From positions 250,501-314,500 of the forward strand of contig CP119314.1 in the NCBI GenBank assembly GCA_029202385.1: a DNA stretch of 64,000 nucleotides. Reading direction: 5' to 3'. This DNA comes from Candidatus Sphingomonas phytovorans (GTDB lineage: Bacteria > Pseudomonadota > Alphaproteobacteria > Sphingomonadales > Sphingomonadaceae). Below, piece after piece: positions 26,501 to 34,576 of the stretch. The position numbers and the translations under genes were made by a program. The first letter of the stretch is position 1, and each line of letters begins with the position of its first letter. Below the pieces are notes generated by a model. It was not told where the DNA came from and made no database searches. It saw only the letters and a list, made by a program, of their open reading frames with translations.

Positions 26501-27970
26501 ATGCTCCGCCCCGTCCTCTTCCTGCATCGCTGGCTCGGCATCATCATCGGCGCTCTCATGACGCTCTGGTGCCTGTCCGGGTTCGTCATGATGTATGTCG
26601 ACTATCCACGGCTCATGCCTGCCGAGCAGGTGCGGGGGCTCGCGCCCCTGCAATTGCCGGGGGCGGACGCGCTGGCCCGTGTCGATCTGCCGGCGGAGAC
26701 GCCGCTCTCGTCGGCGAAGCTGGAGATGATGGCGGGGCGGCCGGTGCTTCGGGTGGTTCCGATGATCGATCCGACCCGCCCGATCGCCCAGATGCGCATG
26801 ACGCCTGGCGGCTATGATCTGTCCTCGGGCAAGGCGATCGCGACGCTGCCGGTGGCCGATATTCGCGCCATAGCGACGAGTTTCGGGCAGCGTTTCGGCA
26901 TTGCGGGGCCGCCCGGATCGGTTGCGCCAACGGAAATGGACCAGTGGACGGTCCAGGAGTTCAGGCGCAACCAGCCGCTCTACCGGGTCGACTATGACGA
27001 TCCCTCGGCCACGACCATCTATGTCGCGGGCAACAGCGGCGAGGTGGTGCAGCAGACGACGCGGTTCGAACGTTTCTGGGGCTGGCTGGGCGCGGTGCCC
27101 CACTGGCTCTACCCGACGATCCTGCGGCAGAATGGGGAAGCGTGGAGCCAGGTGGTCATCTGGACCTCGCTGATCGGGTGCTTCCTTACCGTGACAGGTA
27201 TCTGGGTGGGCATTGCCCGGCTGCGGCGACGGCGCGACGGCAGCATCGGCTCGCCCTATCGCGGGCTATGGTGGTGGCACCACATGTTCGGCCTGTTCTT
27301 CGGGCTGCTGACGCTGACCTGGGTCGCCAGCGGACTCTTCTCGATGAACCCATGGGGGTTCCTCGACAGCATGGCCGGGTTCGCGGAGCGGCAGCGACTG
27401 GCCGGAACCGTTACATGGGGCGATATGCGGGGAGCGATCTCGCGGCTCGGTGCCATGCCCGCCGGGACGGTTCGGCTGGAAAGCGCGCCGCTCGGCGGAC
27501 GCATGTTCCTCATCGCAATTGGCCAGGACGGGCGGATGGTGCGCTTCGACGCCGGCGGACGACCTGAACAGCTTCGGGCTGAAGCCCTGAAGGATGCGCT
27601 GCGGAACGGTCCGCCTGTCGTCTCCCTCGACAGGCTTAGCGATGAAGACGCCTATTATTACACCCACAAATTTCCGATGAAGCTTCCGGTGTGGCGCGCC
27701 ATCCTGTCCGACGCGGAGGCGACGCGGCTCTATATCGATCCCGACTCGGGCAAGCTGATCCGTGCGTTCGATCGCAACGGCAGGCGTTTTCGCTGGCTGC
27801 AGGATGGGCTGCACAGCCTGGATTTCCCCATTCTCCGGTCACGGCCGCTATGGGATATCGTCGTTCTACTGCTGCTGGCGGCCGTAACCCTGGTCTGCGG
27901 AACGGGTACCTGGATGGGCGTTCGCAAGCTCGGTCGCGACTGGCGCAAGATGCGTCGCCGTCGCAGATGA
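26501..27970 (+). CDS. PepSY-associated membrane protein
   Basis: 489 residues from ATG 26501 (GTG 26498 is an alternative). The first helix region FLHRWLGIIIGALMTLWCLS matches PepSY-TM proteins; three more membrane segments follow (VVIWTSLIGCFLTVTGIWVG, MFGLFFGLLTLTWVASGLFS, and a last one near the basic C-terminus). This family often accompanies TonB-dependent siderophore or corrinoid receptors and may reduce or release the ligand. It starts 7 bp after the receptor and shares its riboswitch. Confidence 0.85.
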   Translation: MLRPVLFLHRWLGIIIGALMTLWCLSGFVMMYVDYPRLMPAEQVRGLAPLQLPGADALARVDLPAETPLSSAKLEMMAGRPVLRVVPMIDPTRPIAQMRMTPGGYDLSSGKAIATLPVADIRAIATSFGQRFGIAGPPGSVAPTEMDQWTVQEFRRNQPLYRVDYDDPSATTIYVAGNSGEVVQQTTRFERFWGWLGAVPHWLYPTILRQNGEAWSQVVIWTSLIGCFLTVTGIWVGIARLRRRRDGSIGSPYRGLWWWHHMFGLFFGLLTLTWVASGLFSMNPWGFLDSMAGFAERQRLAGTVTWGDMRGAISRLGAMPAGTVRLESAPLGGRMFLIAIGQDGRMVRFDAGGRPEQLRAEALKDALRNGPPVVSLDRLSDEDAYYYTHKFPMKLPVWRAILSDAEATRLYIDPDSGKLIRAFDRNGRRFRWLQDGLHSLDFPILRSRPLWDIVVLLLLAAVTLVCGTGTWMGVRKLGRDWRKMRRRRR

Positions 27971-27986
27971 CCGGCCGCTACGTCGC

Positions 27987-28949
27987 TCACCCTGCGACGA
28001 GGATTTCCTTGGGGGAGATGTAACTGGCGTCATGCGCGAAAGGCAGTTTCTCGCCATCGCGCATCGCCTGCAGCACCGCCGCGAAATCGGTCCCGCACCG
28101 GAACCCAAGCACCCGTTCCGCCAGGCCTGAATCATACACGCGGTCGATCGATCGGGGCAGGTGCCAGCCATATCGTTCGTACAATGCCGCCGCGTCGGGG
28201 AAATAGCGGGCGATCACCGCGGGAGCATCGGTCTTGAGCGCTGCTACCTCATCGCGCGTGAAGGGCGTCGGCGCGGAGGCGATGAAGGTGCCGAAGCCGA
28301 TCTCCGGTGCCCGTTCCAGCGCGACGACATGCGCTTCGGCCGCGTCCTCCACCGTCAGCCGTCGATGCAGCAGCTCATTGGCTTTCATGTTCTCGCCCGA
28401 CAGTTCCTGGTGGGTGTCGTCATCCTCGGGAAAGAAGCGCGAGGTGCGCAGCACGATGACCGGCAGGCCATGGTCCCTGTGGATCAGGCGGCAGAGCTGT
28501 TCGGCGGCAAGCTTGGTCACGCCATAGATGTTGCGCGGCTCGAGCGGTGCCATCTCCTCGTCGATCCACACCGCCGTTTCGCCCCGTGCCTCGCGGATCG
28601 CGGTCGAGATCATCAGTGAGGTGGTCGACGTGAAGACGAACCGGCTCGCCCTGGCCGCGACCGCTGCCTCGAGCAGGTTGAGCGTCCCGCTGCTGTTCAC
28701 GTCGATGAACGCCTGGTTCGGATAGCGCACGATGTCCGGCTTGTGCAGCGCACCGCCATGGATGACCGCGTCGATCCCGCGCTCGCCGAACAGCCGGTCG
28801 ATCAGCGCCCGGTCGGCGACGGTGCCGATCACGTCGGTGTCGATGCCCGGCGCGACGTCCAGGCCGGTGACGTCATGGCCCAGGGCCCGGAGGCGGGGTG
28901 CGAGGAAGCGACCGAGCCAGCCGCTCGACCCGGTAAGAAGAATGCGCAT
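27987..28949 (-). CDS. NAD-dependent epimerase/dehydratase (extended SDR)
   Basis: 320 residues. N-terminal GSSGWLGRFLAPRLRALGHDV is the GxxGxxG nucleotide motif, GGALHKPDIVRYPNQAFIDVNSSGTLNLLEA is typical of sugar-nucleotide epimerases, and the catalytic YGVTKLAAE provides the YxxxK. The substrate is unknown. It is downstream of the hydrolase/GST/scoB genes on the same strand, with an 83-bp gap that may hold a tiny reading frame. Confidence 0.88.
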   Translation of the reverse strand: MRILLTGSSGWLGRFLAPRLRALGHDVTGLDVAPGIDTDVIGTVADRALIDRLFGERGIDAVIHGGALHKPDIVRYPNQAFIDVNSSGTLNLLEAAVAARASRFVFTSTTSLMISTAIREARGETAVWIDEEMAPLEPRNIYGVTKLAAEQLCRLIHRDHGLPVIVLRTSRFFPEDDDTHQELSGENMKANELLHRRLTVEDAAEAHVVALERAPEIGFGTFIASAPTPFTRDEVAALKTDAPAVIARYFPDAAALYERYGWHLPRSIDRVYDSGLAERVLGFRCGTDFAAVLQAMRDGEKLPFAHDASYISPKEILVAG

Positions 28950-28954
28950 CGGTT

Positions 28955-29038
28955 TCAGCTTTTCCGTTTGGGGAGCGTCGCCACCCGGGTCTCGAGCGCG
29001 GCGGCGGGAACGAGAGGAGGCAGGAGCGCGGTCGTCAT
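28955..29038 (-). CDS. Possible 27-residue leader peptide
   Basis: A frame MTTALLPPLVPAAALETRVA... of 27 codons ends 5 bp before the epimerase ATG. Pro and Ala rich; no family. It could be a leader for translational coupling or chance; reported with low confidence. Confidence 0.25.
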   Translation of the reverse strand: MTTALLPPLVPAAALETRVATLPKRKS

Positions 29039-29062
29039 GCCCACGTCCTACCTCGGCGCGTG

Positions 29063-29974
29063 TTATCGGCGCAATACAGCCTGCTGTTTCCTGTCGAACG
29101 CTGCGTTGATGAACGTCACGCTCTCCGCCAGTACCGGGGCCTTGCCGCGAAACGGCCTGGACAACGCCATCACCACACCCTCGTGGCTGAGCCCCGGAAG
29201 GACGAGCAGGGAGACCGGCGCCCCCAGCGTCTTGAGCCTGGCTTCGAGACGCAGCGCGTTGCGCGGTCGCACCGTCGTGTCCTTGTCGCCAGTGACGAGC
29301 AACATCGGCGGCGCGTCCGCCCGCGCGAAATTGATCGGCTGGGTCATCCCCGGATCGGCCACGCCCTTCATCGCCTCTTCCGCACGCTGCGAACTCCAGG
29401 GGTAGAAGTCATAAGGGCCACTCAGCCCGACCGCTGCCTTGATGATGCCCGGATCGACGCCGGCCGCATCAAGCCAGCGCGGGTCGAGTGCCAGCATCGC
29501 GACGGTATAGGCACCGGCGGAATGGCCCGCGATCGCAATCCGTTCCGGGTCGCCGCCATATTCACCGATATGGTCGCGGGTCCATCTCACTGCTTCGGCG
29601 CCGTCTTCCAGGAAGGCAGGGAAGCGTACGCTCGGTACCTTGCGGTAATCGGGCACGACCACGACGAAACCCGCCTTGGCATAGGCGCGCGCAGCAAAGG
29701 CATAGGCGCGGCGGTTGCCCTTGGCCCAGCCGCCGCCATACCAGAAGATCAGCACCGGGCGCTTCGCCTTGGCCTCGCCGGAGGGGCGCCAGACGTCGAG
29801 CGTCTGGCCATGCGTGCCGAAGGGCAGGGCGCTGCCCGGCCTGGTGGAGCCTGTGCCGCCGCCGGCCGCGCCGTCGAGCAGGCTCAGCAGGCCGGGCGGA
29901 GAGATGAAGGCCGCCATCAGGCCTGCGACAAGGGCCAGAAGGATGGCTGCGGCGATGGCGGCACGCCGGATCAC
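29063..29974 (-). CDS. Alpha/beta hydrolase (esterase/lipase-like), membrane-anchored or exported
   Basis: 303 residues. N-terminal helix AAIAAAILLALVAGLMAAF acts as anchor or signal. The esterase core shows the oxyanion motif FWYGGGWAKGNR (HGGG-like with Tyr for His), nucleophile elbow IAGHSAGAY, acid GDKDTTV and His in GLSHEGVV, as in BD-FAE/kynurenine formamidase-type esterases. The substrate is unknown. Its ATG overlaps the GST stop by 4 bp, so the two are coupled. Confidence 0.85.
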   Translation of the reverse strand: MIRRAAIAAAILLALVAGLMAAFISPPGLLSLLDGAAGGGTGSTRPGSALPFGTHGQTLDVWRPSGEAKAKRPVLIFWYGGGWAKGNRRAYAFAARAYAKAGFVVVVPDYRKVPSVRFPAFLEDGAEAVRWTRDHIGEYGGDPERIAIAGHSAGAYTVAMLALDPRWLDAAGVDPGIIKAAVGLSGPYDFYPWSSQRAEEAMKGVADPGMTQPINFARADAPPMLLVTGDKDTTVRPRNALRLEARLKTLGAPVSLLVLPGLSHEGVVMALSRPFRGKAPVLAESVTFINAAFDRKQQAVLRR

Positions 29975-30654
29975 ACCCGGAAGTCGGCAGTGACGGTGCC
30001 GGCGGCGGCGAGTTCGGCTTCATGCGCCGTCTCGCGCCAGCTTTCGGTCAGGGCAACGCTTTCCCATTCGCGCATCGCGGGATGATCGAGGATATGCGCA
30101 ACCCAGGCAGCGCCAGCGGTCCCGACATCCAGTCCATAGGTGCGGACACGAAAGGCGACCGGCGCATAAAAGGCGTCGACCGCCGAGAAGTCGGGGCCGG
30201 CCAGCCACGGCCCGCCAAAGCGCGAAAGCCCCTGGGCCCAGAGCTCGCCGATCCGCGCGACCTGGCGCTCAAGTGCTGGCGAGGGCGCCTTGAGCGCGAC
30301 GCGGACACCCACATTCATCGTGCAGTCGTTGCGCAATGCCCCGAAACCGCCATGCATCTCGGCTGCCGCGCAAATGGCCCAGGCCCGTGCCGCCTCATCC
30401 TGCGGCCAGATGCCCGAATGGCGCTCGGCGAGATACAGGACGATCGCGAAGGAATCCCACAAGGTGCGATCGCCGTCGAGCAGGACCGGCACCTGCCCGC
30501 TCGGCGAGAAGGCGCGGAAATCCGCATAATTGTCCGGTTTCGCGAACGGTTCGATGCGCTCGGCGAACGGAATGGCCAAGGCCCTCATCAGCAGCCATGG
30601 CCGCAGCGACCAGCTCGAATAGTTCCGATTGGCGGTGATGAGGGTGTAGGCCAT
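29971..30654 (-). CDS. Glutathione S-transferase family protein
   Basis: 227 residues. A thioredoxin-like N-terminal domain (TLITANRNYSSWSLRPWLLM with Ser candidates for glutathione activation; FSPSGQVPVLLDG with the cis-Pro) and an alpha-helical C-terminal domain. Its substrate is unknown. The ATG overlaps the scoB stop (TGATG) and its own end overlaps the esterase start, so it belongs to the scoA-phosphatase-scoB operon. Confidence 0.9.
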   Translation of the reverse strand: MAYTLITANRNYSSWSLRPWLLMRALAIPFAERIEPFAKPDNYADFRAFSPSGQVPVLLDGDRTLWDSFAIVLYLAERHSGIWPQDEAARAWAICAAAEMHGGFGALRNDCTMNVGVRVALKAPSPALERQVARIGELWAQGLSRFGGPWLAGPDFSAVDAFYAPVAFRVRTYGLDVGTAGAAWVAHILDHPAMREWESVALTESWRETAHEAELAAAGTVTADFRV

Positions 30655-31289
30655 CAGGCCTGATACTGCGCCGTCGTCTTCGCCGCTATCTCGTCCGCCG
30701 TCACGCCCGGCGCCATCTCGATCAGCCGGAAGGGGGACTGATGATCGGGCCGCTGGAACACGGCGAGATCAGTGATGATCATGTCGACCACATTCTTGCC
30801 GGTCAGCGGCAGGGTGCAGGTCGGGATGAATTTCGGGTCGCCGTTCTTGCTGGTATGCTCCATCACCACGATGATCTTCTTCACGCCGGCGACCAGATCC
30901 ATCGCGCCGCCCATGCCCTTGATCATCTTGCCCGGGATCATCCAGTTGGCGATATCGCCATTCTGGGCAACTTCCATCGCGCCGAGGACGGTCAGGTCGA
31001 TGTGCCCGCCGCGGATCATCGCGAAGCTCTGGTCCGAACCGAAATAGGCGGATTGCGGCAGCTCGCTGATGGTCTGCTTGCCGGCGTTGATCAGGTCGGG
31101 ATCCTCCTCGCCCGCGAACGGGAAGGGGCCGATACCAAGCATGCCGTTCTCGGACTGGAGCGTCACCTCGACGCCTTCGGGAATATGGTTCGCCACCAGA
31201 GTCGGGATGCCGATGCCAAGGTTGACGTAAAAGCCGTCCTGCAGCTCGCGCGCGGCACGCGCCGCCATGTCGTCACGGGTCCAGGCCAT
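30654..31289 (-). CDS. scoB: 3-oxoacid CoA-transferase subunit B
   Basis: 211 residues from ATG 31289. Class I CoA-transferase: [19 protein letters not shown], the catalytic Glu in the [10 protein letters not shown] loop, and [25 protein letters not shown]. With ScoA it moves CoA from succinyl-CoA to acetoacetate or a similar 3-oxoacid, used in ketone or PHB breakdown. Unusually it is separated from scoA by an acid phosphatase gene that ends 2 bp before scoB. Confidence 0.95.
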   Translation of the reverse strand: MAWTRDDMAARAARELQDGFYVNLGIGIPTLVANHIPEGVEVTLQSENGMLGIGPFPFAGEEDPDLINAGKQTISELPQSAYFGSDQSFAMIRGGHIDLTVLGAMEVAQNGDIANWMIPGKMIKGMGGAMDLVAGVKKIIVVMEHTSKNGDPKFIPTCTLPLTGKNVVDMIITDLAVFQRPDHQSPFRLIEMAPGVTADEIAAKTTAQYQA

Positions 31290-31291
31290 TC

Positions 31292-32188
31292 TTATTTCTC
31301 CGTGGGCGCGGGCTCGGCCCAGCGCTTGTCTGCAGGAAACACGTCGTCGAACCCGCCCTTGAGGCTGCTGCCATAGACGGGGTTGGGGAGTACGAACCAG
31401 CCGGCGCCCCATTTCGCCGCGACGGGCGCGGCGAGCGTGGCATCACGCCGCGGCATCGGGGCGAGGCCGGCATTGAACAGGTCGCTGAAATCGCCGAGTT
31501 GGTCGCCGCCCATCGCGATCACGCAATATTTCGCGGCGATTGTCGCGCGGCGGCCGTCCTTCTTCGATCCCGTGGCATCGTCGCCGGCGAGGAACAGGGT
31601 GTCGCCATGGACCGCCGGGCCAAGCCCCGCACTATCGATCGTGGCGCTGGTCTGGGTTGCATTGCCGGCCGAGCGATTGGTGTTGAACACCACCGTTACA
31701 CCCAGCTTGCGCAGCTCGGTCAGCGCCTGGATCGCACCCGGGACGGCGGCGACCTTGTCGACGCCCGTCTTCTCCCATGCCTGCCAGCGTGCCTCGTCAT
31801 AGGGCCGGGGGTTGGCGGCGTCGGAATATTCGAAGCCCAGGTTGAGCAACACCGTCTCATCCACATCGAACACCGCGGCGAAGGGCTTCTTGCCGCACGG
31901 TACGAAGCCAGGTGCGGCAAGCGTCGCGTCGGAAGCGAGGACCACGCTGTCGACCGGGCGGTTGCTGACCTGGGCCGCGACATAGCCGGTCAGGCCGCGC
32001 CATGCCTGGACGCTGATCGCCGATCCTTCGCCCGAGCCGTAGAGATATTGCATGCCAGCGGGGACGGTAGGGGCGGGCAGGGTGGGAGGCGGAGCCACCG
32101 GTTCAGCAGCAACCGGGGCAGGCGCCGCTACCGCCGGCGGTGGTGTTTGTGCCGTGGAACATGCGGAAAGCGTAATTGCGAGCGCCAA
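31292..32188 (-). CDS. HAD-type acid phosphatase lipoprotein (e(P4)/class B-like)
   Basis: 298 residues from TTG 32188, preceded by GGGGGA. A very short hydrophobic leader [10 protein letters not shown] ends in a lipobox Cys, then a Pro/Ala linker and a HAD domain with [12 protein letters not shown] (both catalytic Asp), [11 protein letters not shown] and [11 protein letters not shown]. Family members are outer-membrane or periplasmic nucleotide phosphatases, for example for NAD(P) salvage. An open frame continues upstream through a palindromic repeat, but that part looks non-coding. The gene sits between scoA and scoB, an odd insertion. Confidence 0.85.
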   Translation of the reverse strand: MALAITLSACSTAQTPPPAVAAPAPVAAEPVAPPPTLPAPTVPAGMQYLYGSGEGSAISVQAWRGLTGYVAAQVSNRPVDSVVLASDATLAAPGFVPCGKKPFAAVFDVDETVLLNLGFEYSDAANPRPYDEARWQAWEKTGVDKVAAVPGAIQALTELRKLGVTVVFNTNRSAGNATQTSATIDSAGLGPAVHGDTLFLAGDDATGSKKDGRRATIAAKYCVIAMGGDQLGDFSDLFNAGLAPMPRRDATLAAPVAAKWGAGWFVLPNPVYGSSLKGGFDDVFPADKRWAEPAPTEK

Positions 32189-32195
32189 CGCTATC

Positions 32196-32296
32196 CCCCG
32201 CCCGCTTGCGGGCGGGGCTAGGGAAGGGCATGTCGTCGGGAGGGAGGCATCATGTCGGACAGGCTCTCTCCCGACCTCTCCCGCAAGCGGGAGAGG
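32196..32296. repeat. REP-type double palindrome between scoA and the phosphatase gene
   Basis: Two perfect 10-bp hairpins, CCCCGCCCGC/GCGGGCGGGG (32196-32217) and CCTCTCCCGC/GCGGGAGAGG (32275-32296), flank a longer imperfect stem (GTCGGGAG to CTCCCGAC). This is the usual look of a bacterial REP doublet. It lies within the operon and extends the open frame upstream of the phosphatase start. Confidence 0.75.
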
Positions 32297-32313
32297 GGAA
32301 GAAGAAGGCCCGC

Positions 32314-33021
32314 TCACGCCGCCGCGCGCTCGCGGACGGTGCGGAATTCGATCTTCTTGTCGTAGGGCGCGCCGACGATCATCCGCTTCACATAGATGCC
32401 GGGCAGATGAATGCTGTCGGGATCGAGGCTGCCGACCGGTACCACTTCCTCCACCTCGGCGACGCAGATCTTCCCGGCGGTCGCCATCGGCGCGTTGAAG
32501 TTGCGGGCCGTCTTGCGGAAGATCAGGTTGCCGCTTTCGTCGGCCTTCCAGCCCTTGATGATCGACAGGTCGGCGCGGATGCCGCGTTCCAGGATATATT
32601 CCTGGCCGTCGAACACCTTCACTTCCTTGCCCTCGGCCACCTGGGTGCCGACACCGGTCTTGGTGTAGAAGCCGGGAATGCCCGCGCCGCCCGCGCGGCA
32701 GCGTTCGGCCAGCGTGCCCTGAGGGCAGAATTCAACCTCGAGCTCGCCCGCCAGATATTGCCGCTCGAACTCCTTGTTCTCGCCGACATAGGAGGAGATC
32801 ATCTTCTTCACCTGGCGGCTGCGCAACAGCTTGCCCAGGCCTTCGCCGTCGATCCCGGCATTGTTGCTGGCGATGGTCAGGTCCTTGGTGCTCGCCGCGA
32901 GAATGGCGTCGATCAGCCGCTCGGGAATGCCACACAGGCCGAAACCGCCAGCGCAGATCGTCATGCCGTCGAACAGGAGCCCATCCAGCACTGCCGCTGC
33001 ATCGGGATAGAGCTTCTTCAT
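32314..33021 (-). CDS. scoA: 3-oxoacid CoA-transferase subunit A
   Basis: 235 residues from ATG 33021 (MKKLYPDAAAV). Class I CoA-transferase alpha subunit: DGMTICAGGFGLCGIPERLIDA (CoA-binding GGFG) and FYTKTGVGTQVAEGKE. It pairs with ScoB, encoded 1.0 kb downstream after a REP doublet and an acid phosphatase gene. The frame also runs to upstream starts, but MKKLYPDA is the usual family start. Confidence 0.94.
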   Translation of the reverse strand: MKKLYPDAAAVLDGLLFDGMTICAGGFGLCGIPERLIDAILAASTKDLTIASNNAGIDGEGLGKLLRSRQVKKMISSYVGENKEFERQYLAGELEVEFCPQGTLAERCRAGGAGIPGFYTKTGVGTQVAEGKEVKVFDGQEYILERGIRADLSIIKGWKADESGNLIFRKTARNFNAPMATAGKICVAEVEEVVPVGSLDPDSIHLPGIYVKRMIVGAPYDKKIEFRTVRERAAA

Positions 33022-33153
33022 CATCGTCTCCGCAAACATCCTCTTGGCGCGCATAAGCCATCGGCGCGCCCGCCGGTCAATCGCACGGATACTGCAAGTG
33101 CACCTGCACGAAACGCACGCAGTGTCGATCAGGCTGCCGGATAGTGCCGGCTC

Positions 33154-34068
33154 TCAATAGGCAAGCTTCAGGCCGGGCCGGGGCCAGTCCATGCGGACAA
33201 GCTGGCCGGTGCCTGACAAGGTGATCCATGCCGTGCGCCTGTCGGGGCTACCCCAGCAGATATTGGTGGTGAACGGATCGGGCGTCGCGACGAACTCGAC
33301 CAGCTCGCCTGCTGGCGAAATCACGCTGATCCCGCTCTCGCCGATCGTCGCGACGCAGATATTGCCGCTCTCCTCGATGCCGAGCGAGTCGAAGAATTTG
33401 TAGCTGGCGGGGCGATAAAGCGGGATGCCTGCGCCGCCGAGCCCGATGCTCGCGTCAACCTTGCCGGGTGCAGTCACGCTGAACGCCATCAGCCGGCAGG
33501 TATAGGTCTCGGCCGCATAGAGCGTTGCACCGTCGGGCGAGAGGCCGATGCCGTTGGGATTCTCGCTGGGGAAGATGACTTCTTCCAGATGGCTGCCGTC
33601 AGCTTTGGCGTAGAAGATGCCGGTGATGTCCCGCTCGCGGGGGCGGTTTTTGCCATGGTCGGTGAACCAGAAGCCGCCATGCGCGTCGAATACGATGTCA
33701 TTGGGGCCGCGCAGCACGCAGCCGAAATCGCCATCCCGGTAAAGTGTCTCGACCACCCCGGTTTCGGGGTCGATCCGCTCGATCCGCCCGCCTGAATAGT
33801 CATCGGCCTGGCCATGGGGGATCAACAGGCCGCCACGTTCGACATAGTTGAAGCCGCCATTGTTGCAGCAATAGAGCTTGCCGTCCGGACCCATTGCGAG
33901 GCCGTTCGGCCCGCCGCCGGGCCTGGCTATCGTCTCCGTCGATCCATCCGGTTTTACCCGGGTGATCAATCCGGCGGCGATCTCGACCAGGATCACGCTG
34001 CCATCGGGCATCGCGACGGGGCCTTCGGGAAAGCGCAGCCCGGTGGCGGCGACGGTGAACTGGTTCAT
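33154..34068 (-). CDS. SMP-30/gluconolactonase-like beta-propeller hydrolase
   Basis: 304 residues. FPEGPVAMPDGSVILVEI, GPNGLAMGPDGKLYCCNNGG, VLRGPNDIVFDAHGGFWFTD and NPNGIGLSPDGATLYAAET are the propeller strands and the metal-binding Glu/Asn/Asp of SMP-30 proteins. It would hydrolyse a sugar or similar lactone in the cytoplasm. It has no signal peptide and is monocistronic. Divergent from the second BlaI gene. Confidence 0.92.
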   Translation of the reverse strand: MNQFTVAATGLRFPEGPVAMPDGSVILVEIAAGLITRVKPDGSTETIARPGGGPNGLAMGPDGKLYCCNNGGFNYVERGGLLIPHGQADDYSGGRIERIDPETGVVETLYRDGDFGCVLRGPNDIVFDAHGGFWFTDHGKNRPRERDITGIFYAKADGSHLEEVIFPSENPNGIGLSPDGATLYAAETYTCRLMAFSVTAPGKVDASIGLGGAGIPLYRPASYKFFDSLGIEESGNICVATIGESGISVISPAGELVEFVATPDPFTTNICWGSPDRRTAWITLSGTGQLVRMDWPRPGLKLAY

Positions 34069-34156
34069 GCCTCTCTCTCCCGATTTTCGCGGGAGCTTGC
34101 CGGTACGGGGGCGGGCTGTCGAGCGCCTTCATTCATTGATCGTTCACCCGCTTGAC

Positions 34157-34187
34157 TACAGGTGTAAACAGTACGATTACAGATGTG
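34157..34187 (+). promoter_or_regulatory. Two BlaI boxes upstream of the second blaI-like gene
   Basis: TACAGGTGTA at 34157-34166 is an exact TACA-N2-TGTA BlaI-type box. TACAGATGTG at 34178-34187 is a one-mismatch copy 21 bp (two helical turns) downstream. A possible -35 TTGACT (34152-34157) with GATTAC 17 bp further on would place both boxes over the promoter, implying autorepression. Confidence 0.75.
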
Positions 34188-34207
34188 GTCATTACGGAGA
34201 GCGAATC

Positions 34208-34576
34208 GTGAGCGAGCGGATCAGCGATGCTGAACATGCGGTGATGGAGGTGCTCTGGGATGAGTCACCCCTGACCGCGCAGGACGTGGCCGAACGCATC
34301 CCGCCGGAGCGTGACTGGTCGGCCAATACCGTGAAGACATTGCTCGGCCGGCTGCTGGCCAAGAACATCATCGCGCACCGGGAGGATGGGCGACGGTATC
34401 TGTATCATCCGCTCGTCGCGCGCGGCGACTATGTCGAGGGCGAATCGCGTCGACTGATGGACCGGCTGTTCGGCGGCAAGTTGACGCCGCTGGTCGCGCA
34501 TCTCGCCGAGCGTGACGCGCTGACCAATGAGGACATCGCCGAGATCGAGGCGCTGCTCAAAGGCCTCAAGTCGTGA
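34208..34576 (+). CDS. BlaI/MecI/CopY-family repressor (second copy)
   Basis: 122 residues from GTG 34208, preceded by GGAGAG. Winged HTH: SDAEHAVMEVLWDESPLTAQ, and SANTVKTLLGRLLAKNIIAH for recognition. Then the usual HREDGRRYLYHPLV wing and a dimerisation tail. Two BlaI boxes precede it. Its stop overlaps the GTG of the M56 gene (GTGA), so repressor and sensor are translationally coupled. Confidence 0.92.
   Translation: MSERISDAEHAVMEVLWDESPLTAQDVAERIPPERDWSANTVKTLLGRLLAKNIIAHREDGRRYLYHPLVARGDYVEGESRRLMDRLFGGKLTPLVAHLAERDALTNEDIAEIEALLKGLKS

Noticed and set aside
24793..26589. 598-codon minus-strand frame opposite the TonB receptor
   Set aside because: Shadow frame; the plus strand has a signal peptide, plug and barrel.
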